Source: JALHVH01 sp964585685
GTDB taxonomy: Bacteria; Acidobacteriota; Aminicenantia; Aminicenantales; Saccharicenantaceae
Assembly: GCA_964585685.1 (NCBI GenBank)
Contig: CAZPEP010000056.1
Coordinates: 1 to 31,511, forward strand
Direction of reading: 5' to 3'
DNA length: 31,511 nucleotides
Shown here: one piece after another, positions 1 through 9,580 of the stretch
Layout: every line of letters starts with the position of its first letter
Numbering within the stretch: the first letter of the stretch is position 1
Made by a program: the position numbers and the translations under genes
Notes under the pieces: generated by a model
The model's input: only the letters and a program-made list of their open reading frames with translations
Databases searched by the model: none
Told to the model about the DNA's origin: nothing

Positions 1-231
1 CGAAGGCAGAAGGGATACGGGGACGTAGAGAAGGGCGGAGAAGGGCGGGTACTTGAATTGATAATGGCCGTCCTCGCCGCGATAGAGGGACTCTCCTGCC
101 CGGATCCGCTTCCCGGCCTCGTAGTTCACTTCGAAGTCCACCATGCCCCGGCGCCCGCGCAGGAGGAAGAGGCCGGCGCAGAGGGCGATCGCGGCAAGGA
201 GAATGGCGAGAGGCAGGCGGTTCTTTCCCAT
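1..231 (-). CDS. N-terminal part of a GT87/DUF2029-like membrane glycosyltransferase (runs off the left edge)
   Basis: Read on the minus strand, an ATG at 231 opens a frame of 77 codons that is still open at base 1. The first about 25 residues form a hydrophobic segment (LPLAILLAAIALCAGLFLL), followed by a short basic turn. After it comes DFEVNYEAGKRIRAGESLY and then YPPFSALLYVPVSLLP. A D-F-x-V-x-Y-x-A start, a G-x-x-x-Y, and a YPP-x-x-A-L-L-x-x-P block after TM1 are typical of the periplasmic loop of polyprenol-phosphate mannosyltransferase-like GT87 (DUF2029) proteins. Those are multi-pass membrane enzymes that transfer a sugar from a lipid-linked donor. Only the N-terminus is seen, so donor and acceptor cannot be told. 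The start is the only ATG before the hydrophobic helix, but the ribosome binding site is weak. Confidence 0.6.
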   Translation of the reverse strand, partial: MGKNRLPLAILLAAIALCAGLFLLRGRRGMVDFEVNYEAGKRIRAGESLYRGEDGHYQFKYPPFSALLYVPVSLLPS

Positions 232-300
232 GGGCCTTTTCAACCTAGCCGACAGCGGGGGATTTGTCAATCGGGCGGCCGGAGGGCGGCTCTCGCGTTG

Positions 301-330
301 TTGACTTTGCCCCCCGGTCGCGTGTAGATT
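301..330 (+). promoter_or_regulatory. Candidate sigma70-type promoter for the protease-TPR gene
   Basis: TTGACT at 301-306 and TAGATT at 325-330 are separated by 18 bases. The predicted transcription start lies near 337, about 45 bases before the ATG at 383 and upstream of its GGAGGT ribosome binding site. Only the pattern supports it. Confidence 0.4.
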
Positions 331-382
331 GAGGTCAAGCAAGATTTCTCGGCTTTCCTTTGTGCGCGAGAAGGAGGTGGCG

Positions 383-2218
383 ATGAAGTCCTGTAAGGGT
401 TTGGGGATCCTGTTCTTGACGGCGCTGGCGGCGGCGTTCCCGGCGCCGGCTGCCTCCCAGACGGCCGAGGCCATGAAGCTCCTTGACCAGTGCTCACCGG
501 GCGCCGTGTCGATCCTGTTCCTCGGGGAGAACAAACAGGAGATCGCCAGGGGGACGGCATTCGCCATTTCCGAGGACGTGGTCGTCACGAGCTATCACCT
601 GGTTAGCCGGGCCCTCGACGCCGAGGCGACCAACGCCAAGGGGAAAAAGCTCAAGGTCGAAGGGGTCGTGGCGCTCTCGAAATCCTGCGACGTCGCCCTC
701 CTCAAGCTCAAGGGCAAGCTCGCGCCGCTCGCTGCGGCCTCGGCGGGGGAGGCCCCGGCCGTCGGAGCCCGCATCTTCGCCGTGGGCGCCAACGAGACGG
801 GTCAGATCGTCGTGTCCGAGGGGACGATCCGGGGATTTCTCGATATCGAGCCCGGCCGGAGATGCCTGGATGTCTCCCTGGCCGTTCCGGCGTCGTTCTC
901 GGGAAGTCCCGTCGTCGATATCGACGGCCGGGTGATCGGCATCGTCCTGGCTCTCGAAAGGCTGAAGAGCGTCGTCCCGGCCAGCGCCTTCTCGGGGCTC
1001 TCCGGCGCGGCCCGGGCGACCCCTCTCAAGGACGCGGTCCATGAGGATTACTTCGCGGGGCTCGAGGGGGCTTATCTGGCCGGCCGGCTCGCCGCCATGA
1101 TGGACGATACGATGGCCGCCCGGATGTATCTGGAAAAGGCCGTCAGCCTGGACCCGTCGCTCGTCGAGGCGCACGCCCTCCTGGCCTCCATCTATTCGGG
1201 GCAAAGAGACCTCGCCGCCGCCGCCGAGGCCTTCGGGAAGGTCATCGCCCTCGATCCGGGACGGGTCTCCGCGCAGCACAGCCTCGGGTCCCTTTATATA
1301 CGCATGCAGCGCTTCGGCGACGCCGCCACCGCCCTCCAGAAGGCCGTCTCCCTGGATCCGGGCCGGGCGGATGCCTTCCTCGACCTCGGAACGGCTTACG
1401 AGGAATCCAGGGATTACCCCCGGGCCGCCGAGGCCTATGAACAATACGTCGCCTTGAAACCCGAAAACCCCTGGACCGGTCATCTGCGCCTGGGGATTTG
1501 CCGTCTGGAGCTCAATCAGCCGGAGGCCGCCGTGGCCGCCCTATCCGAAGCCCTGAAGCTCCAGCCCAACGACGTGAAGACCAACTTCAGCCTGGCCGAC
1601 GCCTACATCCGGACGAAGAACCTGGACAAGGCCGAGGCGACCTATAAGACGCTCGTCGGCCTCAACCCCGAGGGCGCCACGACATATTACGGTAAGATCA
1701 TCCAGATATACGACGAAGCGGGCCAGTATGAAAAGGCCATCGAGGCCGCCCGGAAGATCATCGAGATGAACCCGAAGAACGAACTCGCCGTGTTCAACCT
1801 CGGCATCATGTTCCTCAAGCTTCAGCGCTCCGACGAAGCCGTCCAGGCCTTCCGGAATGCCCTGGCCCTCAAGCCTGATTACGCCTCCGCCCAGTACAAT
1901 ATCGGCTACAGCTATTCGCTGGCCGAGCGCTGGAAGGAGTCCGTCGCGGGCTTCCAGAAATACGTCGAGCTTGCCCCCGACGACCCGCTGGGGTACCTTA
2001 ACGTCGGTGTCGGTTTCATGATGCTCAAGAGCTTCGAGGCGGCGCTAGAGCCCCTGAGGAAGTGCATCGAGCTCAATCCCGACAACGCCGTGGCCCACTA
2101 CAACCTGGCCATCGTCTACCTCAACCTCAAGGACAATTTCAGCGCCCGGGAGGTCTACAAGACCCTGCTCAACCTCAATCCCGAATATGCCGAAAAGCTG
2201 AAGAAACTCCTGCGGTAA
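383..2218 (+). CDS. Secreted trypsin-like serine protease domain fused to a long TPR array
   Basis: The start at 383 is chosen because GAAGGAGGT lies just upstream and the protein then begins with a signal peptide (MKSCKGLGILFLTALAAAF, cleavage near residues 24-26). An upstream in-frame ATG at 329 would bury it. The 611-residue product has two parts. Residues about 35-210 look like a trypsin/HtrA-fold protease: His72 in VVTSYH, Asp103 in CDVALLKL, and Ser173 in FSGSP followed by VVDIDGRVIGIV make a plausible catalytic triad. From about residue 225 to the end there are about ten to eleven tetratricopeptide repeats with the usual A-x-x-x-Y/L-x-x-A-x-x-L-x-P spacing, a protein-binding solenoid. 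No PDZ domain is visible. It is probably a periplasmic or secreted protease or scaffold whose substrates are selected by the TPRs. Substrate and partners are unknown. Confidence 0.85.
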   Translation: MKSCKGLGILFLTALAAAFPAPAASQTAEAMKLLDQCSPGAVSILFLGENKQEIARGTAFAISEDVVVTSYHLVSRALDAEATNAKGKKLKVEGVVALSKSCDVALLKLKGKLAPLAAASAGEAPAVGARIFAVGANETGQIVVSEGTIRGFLDIEPGRRCLDVSLAVPASFSGSPVVDIDGRVIGIVLALERLKSVVPASAFSGLSGAARATPLKDAVHEDYFAGLEGAYLAGRLAAMMDDTMAARMYLEKAVSLDPSLVEAHALLASIYSGQRDLAAAAEAFGKVIALDPGRVSAQHSLGSLYIRMQRFGDAATALQKAVSLDPGRADAFLDLGTAYEESRDYPRAAEAYEQYVALKPENPWTGHLRLGICRLELNQPEAAVAALSEALKLQPNDVKTNFSLADAYIRTKNLDKAEATYKTLVGLNPEGATTYYGKIIQIYDEAGQYEKAIEAARKIIEMNPKNELAVFNLGIMFLKLQRSDEAVQAFRNALALKPDYASAQYNIGYSYSLAERWKESVAGFQKYVELAPDDPLGYLNVGVGFMMLKSFEAALEPLRKCIELNPDNAVAHYNLAIVYLNLKDNFSAREVYKTLLNLNPEYAEKLKKLLR

Positions 2219-2226
2219 GCCGTTCA

Positions 2227-2255
2227 TTGACAGGATGGGCTGTTTATGATAATTT
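2227..2255 (+). promoter_or_regulatory. Candidate promoter upstream of the tRNA-Leu
   Basis: TTGACA (2227-2232) and TAATTT (2250-2255) are separated by 17 bases in a short AT-rich gap just after the protease-TPR stop codon. The start point would be near 2262, about 107 bases before the tRNA, so a leader would have to be processed. It may serve the tRNA and the following tig-clpP-clpX block. The 2256-2368 stretch shows no other clear element. Confidence 0.4.
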
Positions 2256-2368
2256 TATATTCTGATTTCCAGTTCACAGCCTCCTCCTTGACTCCATGCT
2301 CCTTGCCGGAAAGGGGACGGCCTCAAAGATCCCTCTTTCAGGCAATTTTTCGAACGGATCGAAGACAC

Positions 2369-2453
2369 GGGCAGGTGGCGGAATTGGCAGACGCGCTAGG
2401 CTTAGGACCTAGTTCCTGACGAAGGAGTGCGGGTTCGAACCCCGCTCTGCCCA
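2369..2453 (+). tRNA. tRNA-Leu (anticodon UAG)
   Basis: A class II tRNA folds here. The acceptor arm GGGCAGG pairs with TCTGCCC (one G:U). The D-arm is GCGGAATTGGCAGACGC. The anticodon stem CTAGG/CCTAG encloses loop CTTAGGA, giving anticodon TAG. A long variable arm (TTCCT/AGGA) is present, and the T-arm GCGGG-TTCGAAC-CCCGC is intact. The discriminator is A2453 and CCA is not encoded. The anticodon and long variable arm identify leucine (CUA and other CUN codons). Confidence 0.95.
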
Positions 2454-2486
2454 GGCTCCGCTCTAGGGACCGGTGAAAGAAGGGAT

Positions 2487-3767
2487 ATGTCCATGAATCA
2501 CGAATCAGGCGCCGATAGGATCAGGACCATTAGCCCGAGCCGGCGGGAGATCGACCTCGTGATCCCTCCGGCAGTCGTCGGGGGCGAAATGGAGACGGTC
2601 CTCGCGGAATACGCGGCGAAAGCCAAGCTGGCCGGTTTCCGGAAGGGCAAGGCCCCACGGGACCTTGTCCGGGGGATGTTCCTGGACGAGATCCGCAAGG
2701 ACGCCGCGGATGCCCTCGTTCCCAAGGCCTTCGAAGAGGAGATCAAAGCCGCCGGTCTGCGGCCGGCGAGCGTCCCTGTGATCCGGGACGCCCATTACGA
2801 GGACGACGGGACGCTCCATGCCGTCGTGGTTTTCGAGGTCGTGCCGGAATTCGCCCTCTCGGCCTATACCGGGATCCGCCTGGAGCGCCGGGAACCGGCT
2901 GTCGAGGACACGGAGATCGAAGCCGCGCTCGAGGACCTTCGCCAGCGGGCCGCCGAGTACGTTCCAGCCGAGGGAAGGGGAGCGGCCGACGGGGACTACG
3001 TCGTCGTCGAAGTCCAAGGCCGCGACCTGAAGACGAAGAAGGCCTTTCCGCTCGAAAAGGCAGTCGTTCTCGCGGGGCACTCCGGGAACGAAGCTTTCTT
3101 AAACGAGAATCTTCCGGGATTGAAGCCGGGAGAGGAGAAGGTCGTCACGGTGACCCACCCAGCCAATCACGCCAACAAGAAGCTGGCGGGAAAGAACGTC
3201 GAATACCGGCTCAAGGTCCGGTCAGTCAAGGAAAAGAAGCTCGCTCCGCTCGACGACGACCTGGCCAAGACCCTGGGGGATTTCCCGACCCTCGACGCCC
3301 TGAAGGACAAGCTCCGGGAGCGGCTCCTCGCCTCCAAGCGGGCTTCGGAACGGAACCGGATGGCCTCAGACCTCCTGGTCAAGATCTCTCCCGGGGTCGA
3401 AGTCGAACTCCCCGAGAGCCTGGTCGAAGAGGAGACCCGGGCCGTCCTCAAGCGCATCCTGAGCGCCTATCCCCAGGCCAGGCTCGGCGAGGAACAGGCC
3501 CGCGGCCTAGCGGCCGAGGGCCGGAAGCAGGCGGAGCGGAACATCCGGAACAACCTCGTCCTGAGCCGGATCGCCGAAAAGGAGGGGATCGCGGTCACGG
3601 AGTCCGAGGTCGAAGAGGAGATGAAGAGGATGGCCGAGGCCAATCAAGTGCCCTTAGCCAGGGTGGTCGAAACGGTGAACAGGGAGGGACGGAGGGGGGA
3701 CATCGAGGAAACCCTCCTCTTCGGCAAGACCATTGACTTTTTATTGGGCCAAGCTATAATAGAATAA
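2487..3767 (+). CDS. tig: Trigger factor, ribosome-associated chaperone and peptidyl-prolyl isomerase
   Basis: Trigger factor binds the ribosome exit tunnel and shields nascent chains. The 426-residue protein has the family's usual length and order. The N-terminal ribosome-binding domain (residues about 10-130) contains the signature GFRKGKAPRDL. A central FKBP-like domain (about 165-260) contains GDYVVVEVQ and later EKVVTVTHPANHANKKLAGKNVEYRLKV-type strands. The C-terminal arm domain is alpha-helical and highly charged. The start at 2487 follows GAAAGAAGGG. An upstream in-frame ATG at 2427 lies inside the tRNA and is rejected, and ATG 2493 is a possible second choice. It is followed 12 bases later by clpP, the common tig-clpP-clpX arrangement, so these are probably cotranscribed. 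Confidence 0.95.
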   Translation: MSMNHESGADRIRTISPSRREIDLVIPPAVVGGEMETVLAEYAAKAKLAGFRKGKAPRDLVRGMFLDEIRKDAADALVPKAFEEEIKAAGLRPASVPVIRDAHYEDDGTLHAVVVFEVVPEFALSAYTGIRLERREPAVEDTEIEAALEDLRQRAAEYVPAEGRGAADGDYVVVEVQGRDLKTKKAFPLEKAVVLAGHSGNEAFLNENLPGLKPGEEKVVTVTHPANHANKKLAGKNVEYRLKVRSVKEKKLAPLDDDLAKTLGDFPTLDALKDKLRERLLASKRASERNRMASDLLVKISPGVEVELPESLVEEETRAVLKRILSAYPQARLGEEQARGLAAEGRKQAERNIRNNLVLSRIAEKEGIAVTESEVEEEMKRMAEANQVPLARVVETVNREGRRGDIEETLLFGKTIDFLLGQAIIE

Positions 3768-3779
3768 GACGTTTACATA

Positions 3780-4376
3780 ATGACTCTGATCCCCTTCGTC
3801 GTCGAACAGGATGGCCGGAGCGAGCGTGCCTACGACATCTATTCCCGGCTTTTGAAGGATAGGATCATCTTCATCGGGTCTGAGATCAACGACGAGGTCG
3901 CCAACGCGGTCATAGCCCAGCTGCTCTTCCTGGAGGCTGAGAACCCGGAAAAGGAGATCTCCCTTTACATCAACTCCCCGGGGGGCTCCGTTACGGCAGG
4001 CCTAGCCATATACGATACGATGCAGTTCGTAAGCTCCGATATCGCGACGATCGTCGTGGGCCAGGCCGCGAGCATGGCCGCCGTCCTTCTGGCGGCGGGG
4101 ACGGGCGGGAAAAGGCATGCCCTGCCCAATTCGAGGGTCGTTCTGCACCAGCCCTTTGGGGGATTCCAGGGGCAGGCGTCCGACGTCGCCATCCAGGCCC
4201 GGGAGATCCTGAGGATCCGGGAAGCGATCAACCGGATCCTGATCCGGCACACCGGCCAGGCGGCCGAGAGGATCGAGCGGGATCTGGAAAGGGATTTCAT
4301 CATGACTGCGGGGCAAGCGGTCGAATACGGGCTGATCGACCAGGTCATCGAGTCCCGCCCCCGGACGCGGACATAA
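3780..4376 (+). CDS. clpP: ATP-dependent Clp protease proteolytic subunit
   Basis: ClpP forms the tetradecameric serine-protease barrel fed by ClpX. The 198-residue sequence opens with LIPFVVEQDGRSERAYDIYS, the classic ClpP N-terminus, which fixes the start. The triad is visible: Ser98 in GQAASMAA, His123 in LPNSRVVLHQP, and Asp172 in the IERDLERD stretch. The handle region (about 125-160) includes the Q-A-R-E-I-L-R-I-R helix. Length and spacing match the family exactly. It lies 12 bases after tig and 62 bases before clpX, with a GC-rich hairpin in the latter gap. No standard ribosome binding site is obvious in the short tig-clpP spacer, so translational coupling to tig is likely. Confidence 0.97.
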   Translation: MTLIPFVVEQDGRSERAYDIYSRLLKDRIIFIGSEINDEVANAVIAQLLFLEAENPEKEISLYINSPGGSVTAGLAIYDTMQFVSSDIATIVVGQAASMAAVLLAAGTGGKRHALPNSRVVLHQPFGGFQGQASDVAIQAREILRIREAINRILIRHTGQAAERIERDLERDFIMTAGQAVEYGLIDQVIESRPRTRT

Positions 4377-4407
4377 GCGCGGGCCCCGAAACGAGAGGGG
4401 CCGCGCC
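4377..4407 (+). other. GC-rich hairpin between clpP and clpX
   Basis: GCGCGGGCCCC (4377-4387) pairs with GGGGCCGCGC (4397-4406) with one bulged G and a nine-base loop. No U-tract follows, so it is not a standard terminator. It could be an mRNA-stabilising or processing element that sets the clpP:clpX ratio. Confidence 0.4.
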
Positions 4408-4438
4408 AATCTTTCAACGAGAGTTCAGGTTCAGACAC

Positions 4439-5704
<1,266 letters not shown>

Positions 5705-5707
5705 CCC

Positions 5708-8164
5708 ATGCAAGACCCTGAGAACAGCGAAGTCATCCGCAACATCCCGCTGATTCCCCTTCGGGACCTGGTCGTCTTCCCGGCGACCCTCGTCCCGTTC
5801 ATTGTGGGCCGGCCCTCGTCCATCCAGGCCCTGGAAAAGGCCGCCGAGAAGGACAAGATGATCTTCCTGGCCGCCCAGATGGACGCCTCGATCGACAACC
5901 CGAGCCCCAAGGACATTTATTCGATGGGGGTTACGGCCAAGATCATCCGGACGGTCAAGACCGACGAGAAGAACATGAAGGTCATCGTCGAGGGCAAAAG
6001 CCGGGCCCGGGTAGTCGAATACCTCAGCACCTATCCGTATTACCAGATCCTGGCCAAGGTCCTCAAGGAAGCCGAGGACCGCACCCCGGACGCCAAGGAT
6101 CTCCTCAAGAGAGTCCTGTCGCTCTTCGAGGAGTATCTGAAGCTCAACCAGAATGCCAACCTCGACTCCATAATTCCGGCCCTCCGGGAGAACACGGCCG
6201 ACCGGATCGCCGACATCATCTCCTCCCACCTGTATCTGCCCCTGGACGAAAAGCAGAACCTCCTCGAGACGACCAACAGCCTGGAGCGCCTGCGGCGCCT
6301 GAACTATGTCCTCGAGAATGAGATCCTCAAGATCCATTCAGCCTTCCAGCGCGACGCCCAGAAGCAGGGCCGCCGCCGGCCGCCCCTCAAGGACGCCGGC
6401 GCCCAGAAGGGCTTACCGCCCGGCGCGGGCGGCGCCCGCAAGGAGGACCAGCCCAACGAGGTCGAGGAATTGAGGCAAAAGGTCGCCAAGGCCAAGATGC
6501 CCCAGGACGCCGAGGAGAAGGCCTATAAGGAGATCGAGCGACTGGAAGCCATGCCGCCCATGTCCGCCGAGGCGACGGTCAGCAGGAATTACCTCGATTG
6601 GCTTCTCTCCCTGCCCTGGAACAAGAAGACCCGGGAAAAAAGGGACCTCAAGGAAGCCGAGACCATCCTCAACGAGGACCACTTCGGCCTGGAAAAGGTC
6701 AAGGAGAGGATCCTCGAATACCTGTCGATCCGCCAGCTGGTCAAGAATCCGAAGGGTGTCATCCTCGGTTTCCTTGGGCCGCCCGGCGTGGGCAAGAGCT
6801 CGCTGGGCAAGTCCATTGCCCGGGCGACGGGCCGAAAGTTCGTCCGCCTATCCCTGGGGGGCGTCCGCGACGAGGCCGAGATCCGGGGCCACCGCAGGAC
6901 CTATATCGGGGCCTATCCCGGGCGGATCGTCCAGATGATCAAGAGGGGCGGGACGAAAAACCCCGTCTTCCTCCTCGACGAGGTCGACAAGATGAGCATG
7001 GACTTCCGCGGCGATCCCGCCTCGGCCCTGATGGAGGTCCTCGACCCCGAGCAGAACAGTACGTTCCTCGATCACTATATCGACACCGATTTCGACCTCT
7101 CGCAGGTCATGTTCATCGTGACGGCCAACATGCTGGACCAGATCCCGAAGCCCCTCATCGACCGGATGGAGATCATCCGCATCCCCGGCTACACCGAGGA
7201 GGAGAAGCTCGAGATCGGCAAGCGGTTTCTCCTACCCAAGCAGATGAAATCCCACGGCCTCGCGGCCGCCGAGAACCTCAAGATCACGGACCCGGCCCTA
7301 CTCAAGCTCATTCGCGAGTACACTCGGGAGGCGGGCGTCCGAAACCTGGAGCGGGAGCTCACGACGGTCTGTCGGAAGGTCGTCAAGAAGGTCGTCCTCG
7401 AGGGCCGCGATCACAAGGAAAAAGTCACGCCGAAGAACCTTGAGGCCTACCTCGGCGTCCCCAAGTTCCGCCGCTCGGAGATCGACACCAAGGACGAGGT
7501 CGGCGTCGCCCTCGGCATGGCCTGGACGGAGTTCGGCGGCGAGATGTTGACCTTCGAGGCGACCAAGATCCACGGCAAGGGGAACTTCACCCTGACCGGC
7601 CAACTCGGCGAGATCATGCAGGAGTCGGCCCAGACCGCCTTCAGCTTCGTCCGCGGCATGATCTACGACCTCAACATCGTCCCCGACCTCCACCGGAACT
7701 TCGACATCCACGTCCACGTCCCGGAGGGGGCGATGCCCAAGGAAGGGCCTTCGGCCGGCATCACGATCGCCACGGCTATCATCTCCCTGCTCACCGACAT
7801 CCCGGTGAACAAGAAAGTGGCCATGACCGGGGAGATCACCCTGAAGGGCAAGGTCCTGGCCGTCGGGGGTATCAAGGAGAAGCTCCTGGCCGCCTATAGG
7901 GAGGGCCTGCGGACGGCGATCCTGCCGCTGGACAACCGACCTGACCTCAAGGACTTGCCGAAGATCATCCGGCAGAATATGAGGCTCATCCTCGTCGAAT
8001 CCATGGGAGAGGTCATGAAGACCGCCCTGACCAGGCCCCTGCCCCAGAAGCAGGCGTCGGAGAAGGAACGGCCGGAGGCGGTTATCGCCGCGCCGGCCGG
8101 ACTTCCCGGAGGGGGCGGGGGAGGGGAGACGCCGCCGAAGGAACAGCCTCCCCTGACGAACTGA
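5708..8164 (+). CDS. lon: ATP-dependent protease Lon (LonA type)
   Basis: Lon degrades damaged and regulatory proteins in the cytoplasm. The 818-residue protein has an N-terminal LonN domain (about 1-205, starting with IPLIPLRDLVVFP). The AAA+ module has Walker A GPPGVGKS (357-364) and Walker B VFLLDEVDK (420-428). The C-terminal S16 protease domain has Ser682 in PKEGPSAG and Lys725 in GGIKEKLLAA. Two oddities stand out. Residues about 218-248, where LonA proteins normally carry a strongly conserved helix (SQREYYL...AIQKELG), read as an Arg/Pro/Gly-rich segment. The last about 40 residues are a Pro/Gly/Glu-rich tail ending in PPLTN. The rest is very close to canonical Lon. The start follows the clpX stop by three bases, and rho lies 58 bases downstream. 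Confidence 0.96.
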   Translation: MQDPENSEVIRNIPLIPLRDLVVFPATLVPFIVGRPSSIQALEKAAEKDKMIFLAAQMDASIDNPSPKDIYSMGVTAKIIRTVKTDEKNMKVIVEGKSRARVVEYLSTYPYYQILAKVLKEAEDRTPDAKDLLKRVLSLFEEYLKLNQNANLDSIIPALRENTADRIADIISSHLYLPLDEKQNLLETTNSLERLRRLNYVLENEILKIHSAFQRDAQKQGRRRPPLKDAGAQKGLPPGAGGARKEDQPNEVEELRQKVAKAKMPQDAEEKAYKEIERLEAMPPMSAEATVSRNYLDWLLSLPWNKKTREKRDLKEAETILNEDHFGLEKVKERILEYLSIRQLVKNPKGVILGFLGPPGVGKSSLGKSIARATGRKFVRLSLGGVRDEAEIRGHRRTYIGAYPGRIVQMIKRGGTKNPVFLLDEVDKMSMDFRGDPASALMEVLDPEQNSTFLDHYIDTDFDLSQVMFIVTANMLDQIPKPLIDRMEIIRIPGYTEEEKLEIGKRFLLPKQMKSHGLAAAENLKITDPALLKLIREYTREAGVRNLERELTTVCRKVVKKVVLEGRDHKEKVTPKNLEAYLGVPKFRRSEIDTKDEVGVALGMAWTEFGGEMLTFEATKIHGKGNFTLTGQLGEIMQESAQTAFSFVRGMIYDLNIVPDLHRNFDIHVHVPEGAMPKEGPSAGITIATAIISLLTDIPVNKKVAMTGEITLKGKVLAVGGIKEKLLAAYREGLRTAILPLDNRPDLKDLPKIIRQNMRLILVESMGEVMKTALTRPLPQKQASEKERPEAVIAAPAGLPGGGGGGETPPKEQPPLTN

Positions 8165-8222
8165 GACCCTGATTCGAAATCCGATAGATAAGATTCGATA
8201 AAACCGCGAGAGAGGTGAAAGC

Positions 8223-9503
8223 ATGAAAGAGTATAACCTTGTCGACCTGGAGGAAAAGGATCTCCCGGCCCTCAAGAAGATCGCTGCGGGCATGGAGCTC
8301 GCCGAAGAGGAGATAGAGGGATCCACCAAGCACAACCTCATCTTCAAGGTCCTGGAGGCCCAGGCCAAGAAGCAGGGGCTCCTGTTCTCGGAGGGCGTCC
8401 TGGAATGCCTCGAGGACGGCTTCGGGTTCCTCCGGGCCCCCGAGTTCAGCTACCTGCCGAGCCAGGACGACATCTACGTCTCACCCTCCCAGATCCGAAA
8501 GTTCCAGCTCCGGACGGGCGACACGATATCGGGCGTCGTCCGGCCCCCGAAGAACGGTGAGAAATATTTCGCCCTGATCAAGATCGAGGCCATCAACTTC
8601 CTCCATCCCGACGTCATCATCGAGGCCCGGCACAACGTCCACTTCGACGCCCTGACCCCGCTCTACCCGTTCGAGATGATCAAGCTCCAGGACGGGAACC
8701 AGAAGAACATGAACGCCCGGATCATGGAACTCCTGACCCCCATCGGCAAGGGCCAGCGCGGGCTCATCGTCTCGCCGCCCCGGGCCGGGAAAACGACCCT
8801 GCTCAAGACGATCGCCAAGTCCATCGAGAAGAACCACCCCGAGGTCTTCCTCATCGTCCTGCTCGTTGCCGAGCGGCCCGAAGAGGTCACGGACTTCCGG
8901 CGGAGTTGTTCCGGCGAGGTCGTCGCATCCACGTTCGACGAGCCGCCGTCCCGGAACGCCCAGGTCGCCAATATCGTCCTTGAGAAAGCCAAGAGGCTGG
9001 TCGAGATCAAACGGGACGTCGTCATACTCCTGGATTCCATAACGAGGCTGGCCCGCGCCCACAACGCCATCATCCCGCCTTCGGGCAAAGTCCTGTCGGG
9101 CGGAATCGACGCCAACGCCCTCAACAAGCCGAAGAAATTCTTCGGCGCCGCCCGAAAGATCGAGGAAGGCGGCAGCCTGACCATCATGGCGACGGCCCTC
9201 GTCGATACGGGGAGCCGGATGGACGAGGTCATCTTTGAAGAGTTCAAGGGAACGGGCAACATGGAGATCAACCTCGACCGCCGCCTGGTCGACAAGCGCC
9301 TCTTCCCGGCTATCGACATCTCCCGATCCGGGACCCGTAAGGAGGAGCTTCTCATCGAGGACACCGACCTCAACCGGATCTGGATCCTGCGCAAGGTCCT
9401 CAGCCAGCTCGGCGAAGTCGAGGCCATGGAGCTGCTTATCGATAAGCTGGGCAAGATGAAAACCAACCAGGACTTCCTCAACGCCATGAGCAAGGGGCTG
9501 TGA
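8223..9503 (+). CDS. rho: Transcription termination factor Rho
   Basis: Rho is the hexameric RNA helicase that ends transcription of untranslated RNA. The 426-residue protein has an N-terminal helical domain and a cold-shock RNA-binding domain (GVLECLEDGFGFLRAP, then DDIYVSPSQIRKF). Its ATPase core carries Walker A PPRAGKTTLL with Lys190, then ILLDSITRLARAHN, the Q-loop region (SGKVLSGGIDANAL), and a conserved C-terminus (RSGTRKEELL, MELLIDKL). The strongly conserved DERPEEVT block reads AERPEEVT. Ala216 replaces Asp while the catalytic Glu217 and Arg218 are kept. A GAGAGAGGTGAAAG ribosome binding site precedes the ATG. The gene sits at the end of the tig-clpP-clpX-lon block and has its own strong terminator. 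Confidence 0.97.
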   Translation: MKEYNLVDLEEKDLPALKKIAAGMELAEEEIEGSTKHNLIFKVLEAQAKKQGLLFSEGVLECLEDGFGFLRAPEFSYLPSQDDIYVSPSQIRKFQLRTGDTISGVVRPPKNGEKYFALIKIEAINFLHPDVIIEARHNVHFDALTPLYPFEMIKLQDGNQKNMNARIMELLTPIGKGQRGLIVSPPRAGKTTLLKTIAKSIEKNHPEVFLIVLLVAERPEEVTDFRRSCSGEVVASTFDEPPSRNAQVANIVLEKAKRLVEIKRDVVILLDSITRLARAHNAIIPPSGKVLSGGIDANALNKPKKFFGAARKIEEGGSLTIMATALVDTGSRMDEVIFEEFKGTGNMEINLDRRLVDKRLFPAIDISRSGTRKEELLIEDTDLNRIWILRKVLSQLGEVEAMELLIDKLGKMKTNQDFLNAMSKGL

Positions 9504-9546
9504 TCCCCCCGGGGGCTTAGGCCCCGTCCGACGAGTTCCCGACGAG

Positions 9547-9580
9547 CCCTTGTTCCCGAAAGGGGCAAGGGATTTTTTTA
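9547..9580 (+). terminator. Intrinsic terminator after rho
   Basis: CCCTTG-TT-CCC (9547-9557) pairs with GGG-G-CAAGGG (9562-9571) around a GAAA tetraloop and is followed directly by a run of seven T at 9573-9579. This is a textbook Rho-independent terminator, 44 bases after the rho stop codon, and marks the end of the quality-control block. Confidence 0.88.

Noticed and set aside
58..327. Plus-strand frame of 89 codons
   Set aside because: It runs antisense to the N-terminus of the GT87-like protein, which has family motifs and a membrane helix. No ribosome binding site or recognisable domain supports the plus-strand frame.
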